This document shows positions 5,901-7,594 of a stretch of 7,594 bases of DNA, piece by piece. Within the stretch, counting starts at the first letter, position 1, and the number at the start of each line of letters is the position of its first letter. Under the pieces are notes generated by a model. The model did no database searches. It saw only the letters and a program-made list of their open reading frames with translations, and was not told the DNA's origin. A program made the translations under genes and the position numbers. This DNA comes from Chloroflexota bacterium. GTDB taxonomy: Bacteria > Chloroflexota > Dehalococcoidia > Dehalococcoidales > RBG-16-60-22. Location of the stretch: contig JANYKH010000282.1 of assembly GCA_025358235.1 (NCBI GenBank), positions 1-7,594 on the forward strand. The letters are read 5' to 3'.

Positions 5901-6812
5901 ATGCCATCCTATTGCTATTTCAAAAAGAAAATTGTTCCTCTTGAAGAAGCTCAGGTCGGCGTTATGACCAACTCCATTCATTATGGTACCGCACTTTTTG
6001 AAGGCATCCGGGGCAACTGGAACGCTGCTAAAAAACAGACTTATGTCTTCAGGTTGAAAGAACACTATAACAGGCTGCTTGACGGCTGCCGCCTGTTGCA
6101 GATAAAACTGCCCTACACGGTTGATGATCTTTGCCAGATAACCCTGGAAGTGATCAAGAAAAGCGGATTCACCGAAGATATTTATCTTCGGCCGCTCGCC
6201 TATAAGAGCACCGAACAGCTTGGTGTCAGACTGCATAATCTTGAGGCCGATTTCCTGGTTTTCCCAATTCCCTGGGGTCGCTACCTCGACGTTGATCTTT
6301 GCCGTTGCGGTGTTTCCTCATGGATACGGCCTGCAAATAACATGATTCCTCCTGGAACAAAAGTGGCCGGTATTTATGTCAACAACGCTCTCGCTAAAAC
6401 AGAAGCCATTCAGAACGGGTTTGACGAAGCGATCATGCTCGGCGCAGATGGGCAAGTGGCTGAAGGCAGCGGCGAAAATATCTTCCTTGTAATAAAAGGT
6501 AAACTCGTTACCCCGGCGGTACACAACTGCATACTGGCCGGTATCACCAGGGACACAATTATCACCCTTGCCAAGAACGAATTTGGTCTGGAAGTCGAAG
6601 AGAGGTCAGTGGCCCGTGGCGAACTATATAGTTCCCAGGAATGCTTCCTGACCGGAACAGCGGCACACCTCACTCCCGTGGGGGAAATCGACCGGAGAAT
6701 TGTTGGTGACGGGCAAATTGGTCCAGTGACTAAGAAACTGCAGGAAAGATACGCTCAGATAATCAAGGGTAACGACCCGAAATACATGAGCTGGTGCACT
6801 CCAGCTTTATAG
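5901..6812 (+). CDS. ilvE: branched-chain amino acid aminotransferase (class IV PLP enzyme)
   Basis: The enzyme transfers the amino group between glutamate and the 2-oxo acids of valine, leucine and isoleucine, the last step of their synthesis. The 303-residue protein matches the family length. Visible features are the N-terminal HYGTALFEGIR at 27-37, the PLP-lysine region with Lys154 in PPGTKVAGIYVNNALAKTEA (151-170), the cofactor-ring glutamate in VAEGSGENIF (Glu188), the phosphate-binding AGITRDTI (213-220), and LTGTAAHLTPV (250-260). In the last motif a His replaces the Glu seen in the Escherichia coli enzyme, a minor difference. D-alanine aminotransferase and 4-amino-4-deoxychorismate lyase are fold relatives, but the pattern favours IlvE. 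The gene has its own promoter and Shine-Dalgarno. Its stop overlaps the stop of the opposing aldolase gene by 6 nt. Confidence 0.93.
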   Translation: MPSYCYFKKKIVPLEEAQVGVMTNSIHYGTALFEGIRGNWNAAKKQTYVFRLKEHYNRLLDGCRLLQIKLPYTVDDLCQITLEVIKKSGFTEDIYLRPLAYKSTEQLGVRLHNLEADFLVFPIPWGRYLDVDLCRCGVSSWIRPANNMIPPGTKVAGIYVNNALAKTEAIQNGFDEAIMLGADGQVAEGSGENIFLVIKGKLVTPAVHNCILAGITRDTIITLAKNEFGLEVEERSVARGELYSSQECFLTGTAAHLTPVGEIDRRIVGDGQIGPVTKKLQERYAQIIKGNDPKYMSWCTPAL

Positions 6813-7388
6813 CGTGGACTGCGCAGCCTGGCCGTATTGCAGGGATTTCAAAAGCCAAATTACGTGTGAGCTTTCTTCAAGAACGCTCGTAAAGCTGTAA
6901 GCTTCTTCCAAAAGTTGCCCTATGGCGAAGCTGCCGTGCCCACGCACCATAACGATTCTCTGCTGCGCTTTAAGGGCGCCGGCGATTTCACTGGCAAGGT
7001 CTTTGACGTTCGATTCCGGTTTGAAACCAACGACCGGCACTTTGCCCAGAATACACTGATATTCAGTATTGATGGGGGCAATTTCCGAGCCTATTATCGA
7101 AAGGGCGGTGGAATGGGGTGGATGGGCGTGAACAATGGCAAGGGCCTGGGTTTGTTTGTAAATGGAGCGGTGTACCGGAAGTTCCGGCGAGGCGAGCGGC
7201 GTGAAGCGGTTATTCCGTGAGACACCTGTTTCAATAAGGTCGCTATCCTGAAGGCAGTTCATCATGCTGCCGCGGCGTGTAATGATGATACGGTCCCCGA
7301 GGCGGATACTTAAACTCCCGGCATGTGATGAAACCAGTCCCCGTGCAAATAAGTCCCGGCCAACGATTTGAAACTGGGTGACGATCAT
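6807..7388 (-). CDS. class II aldolase, fuculose-phosphate aldolase-like
   Basis: This 193-residue protein belongs to the zinc-dependent class II aldolase/adducin family (FucA, AraD, RhaD, MtnB). Key residues are conserved: SSHAGSLSIR at 20-29 (phosphate-binding loop), Glu69 in ASPELPVH (catalytic acid), zinc ligands His87 and His89 in HAHPPHSTAL, and His151 in VRGHGSFAIG, followed by LLEEAY. The short length and the sequence between these motifs resemble the archaeal fuculose-1-phosphate aldolases more than E. coli FucA. Expected chemistry is reversible cleavage of a ketose 1-phosphate to dihydroxyacetone phosphate and an aldehyde; the true substrate cannot be read from sequence. No sugar kinase, isomerase or transporter is nearby, which speaks against a fucose catabolic operon. 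ATG at 7388 lies 12 nt after GAGAGG (7406-7401), a rather long spacing, with a stop just upstream in frame. It follows lexA by 39 bp. Confidence 0.87.
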   Translation of the reverse strand: MIVTQFQIVGRDLFARGLVSSHAGSLSIRLGDRIIITRRGSMMNCLQDSDLIETGVSRNNRFTPLASPELPVHRSIYKQTQALAIVHAHPPHSTALSIIGSEIAPINTEYQCILGKVPVVGFKPESNVKDLASEIAGALKAQQRIVMVRGHGSFAIGQLLEEAYSFTSVLEESSHVIWLLKSLQYGQAAQSTL

Positions 7389-7427
7389 TTACAGCTTTTG
7401 CCTCTCTTCCGGATGCGGTTTCCTATT

Positions 7428-7594
7428 TTAGCCTAAATCGCGGATAACAGCAAAAACCTTTCCCTGTATATCAATATTGTCAGCCGGTGTATAAAACGGC
7501 TGCATCTGGCTATTGGCTGGCTGAAGCCTGATGCGGTCTCCTTCAAGATATACTTTTTTTAGAGTCACTTCTTTTTCTGACTTAAGCCACACAG
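7428..7594 (-). CDS. lexA: LexA repressor, C-terminal 54 residues, truncated by the window edge
   Basis: The - strand frame from the window edge to the TAA at 7430-7428 encodes 54 residues, starting VWLKSEKEVTLKKVYLEG and ending VFAVIRDLG. The pattern WLK...EVTLKK.YLEGD.IRLQPAN....P......I.I.GKV.AVIR matches the C-terminal half of the LexA/UmuD S24 peptidase domain. The first Lys of LKK is the expected general-base lysine of self-cleavage. The catalytic Ser and the DNA-binding N-terminus lie beyond the right edge. LexA represses the DNA-damage (SOS) regulon and cleaves itself when RecA is activated. UmuD or a phage CI-type repressor has a similar tail, but the sequence fits LexA best. The aldolase gene lies downstream on the same strand. 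Confidence 0.9.
   Translation of the reverse strand, partial: VWLKSEKEVTLKKVYLEGDRIRLQPANSQMQPFYTPADNIDIQGKVFAVIRDLG

Noticed and set aside
6915..7220. Open frame of 101 codons on the + strand.
   Set aside because: It is the antisense shadow of the class II aldolase, whose catalytic and zinc-binding residues are all intact on the - strand.

Overview
The window looks like ordinary chromosome from a bacterium of the Chloroflexota, most likely class Dehalococcoidia (Dehalococcoides/Dehalogenimonas-like). This is inferred from the gene set: a tiny DUF5679-type zinc-ribbon protein, a DUF951 protein behind pyrF, a DPM1-like glycosyltransferase fused to a GtrA domain followed by a PMT-family mannosyltransferase, and an archaeal-looking class II aldolase. 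Base composition is mixed, near 50% GC by eye. No phage, insertion sequence, CRISPR array or toxin-antitoxin module is visible.

Layout, left to right. (1) The 3' part of hflX (ribosome-associated GTPase) enters from the left edge. (2) After a 268-bp gap comes a rhodanese-domain lipoprotein on the + strand. (3) A CAU-anticodon tRNA gene lies on the - strand, facing the rhodanese gene, with its own strong promoter. (4) A 47-residue zinc-ribbon gene stands alone between its own promoter and an intrinsic terminator. (5) A run of four + strand genes starts at 2353: the GT2-GtrA glycosyltransferase, a PMT-like membrane glycosyltransferase, pyrF, and a DUF951 protein. The last three start with TTG, TTG and GTG. 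(6) ilvE follows with a good promoter and ribosome binding site. (7) On the - strand, meeting ilvE tail to tail with a 6-nt overlap, lies a class II aldolase gene, and upstream of it the 3' end of lexA, which runs off the right edge.

How the genes fit together. The DPM1-like enzyme and the PMT-like enzyme form a plausible two-step system: a sugar is loaded onto a polyprenyl phosphate at the cytoplasmic face and then transferred to an acceptor outside the membrane. pyrF (UMP synthesis) and ilvE (branched-chain amino acids) are housekeeping metabolism. The lexA-aldolase arrangement suggests the aldolase is read from the lexA transcript. Most of the window is conserved core genome. The parts least explained are the two small zinc-binding proteins, the glycosylation pair, the isotype of the tRNA, and the reason lexA and an aldolase are together.
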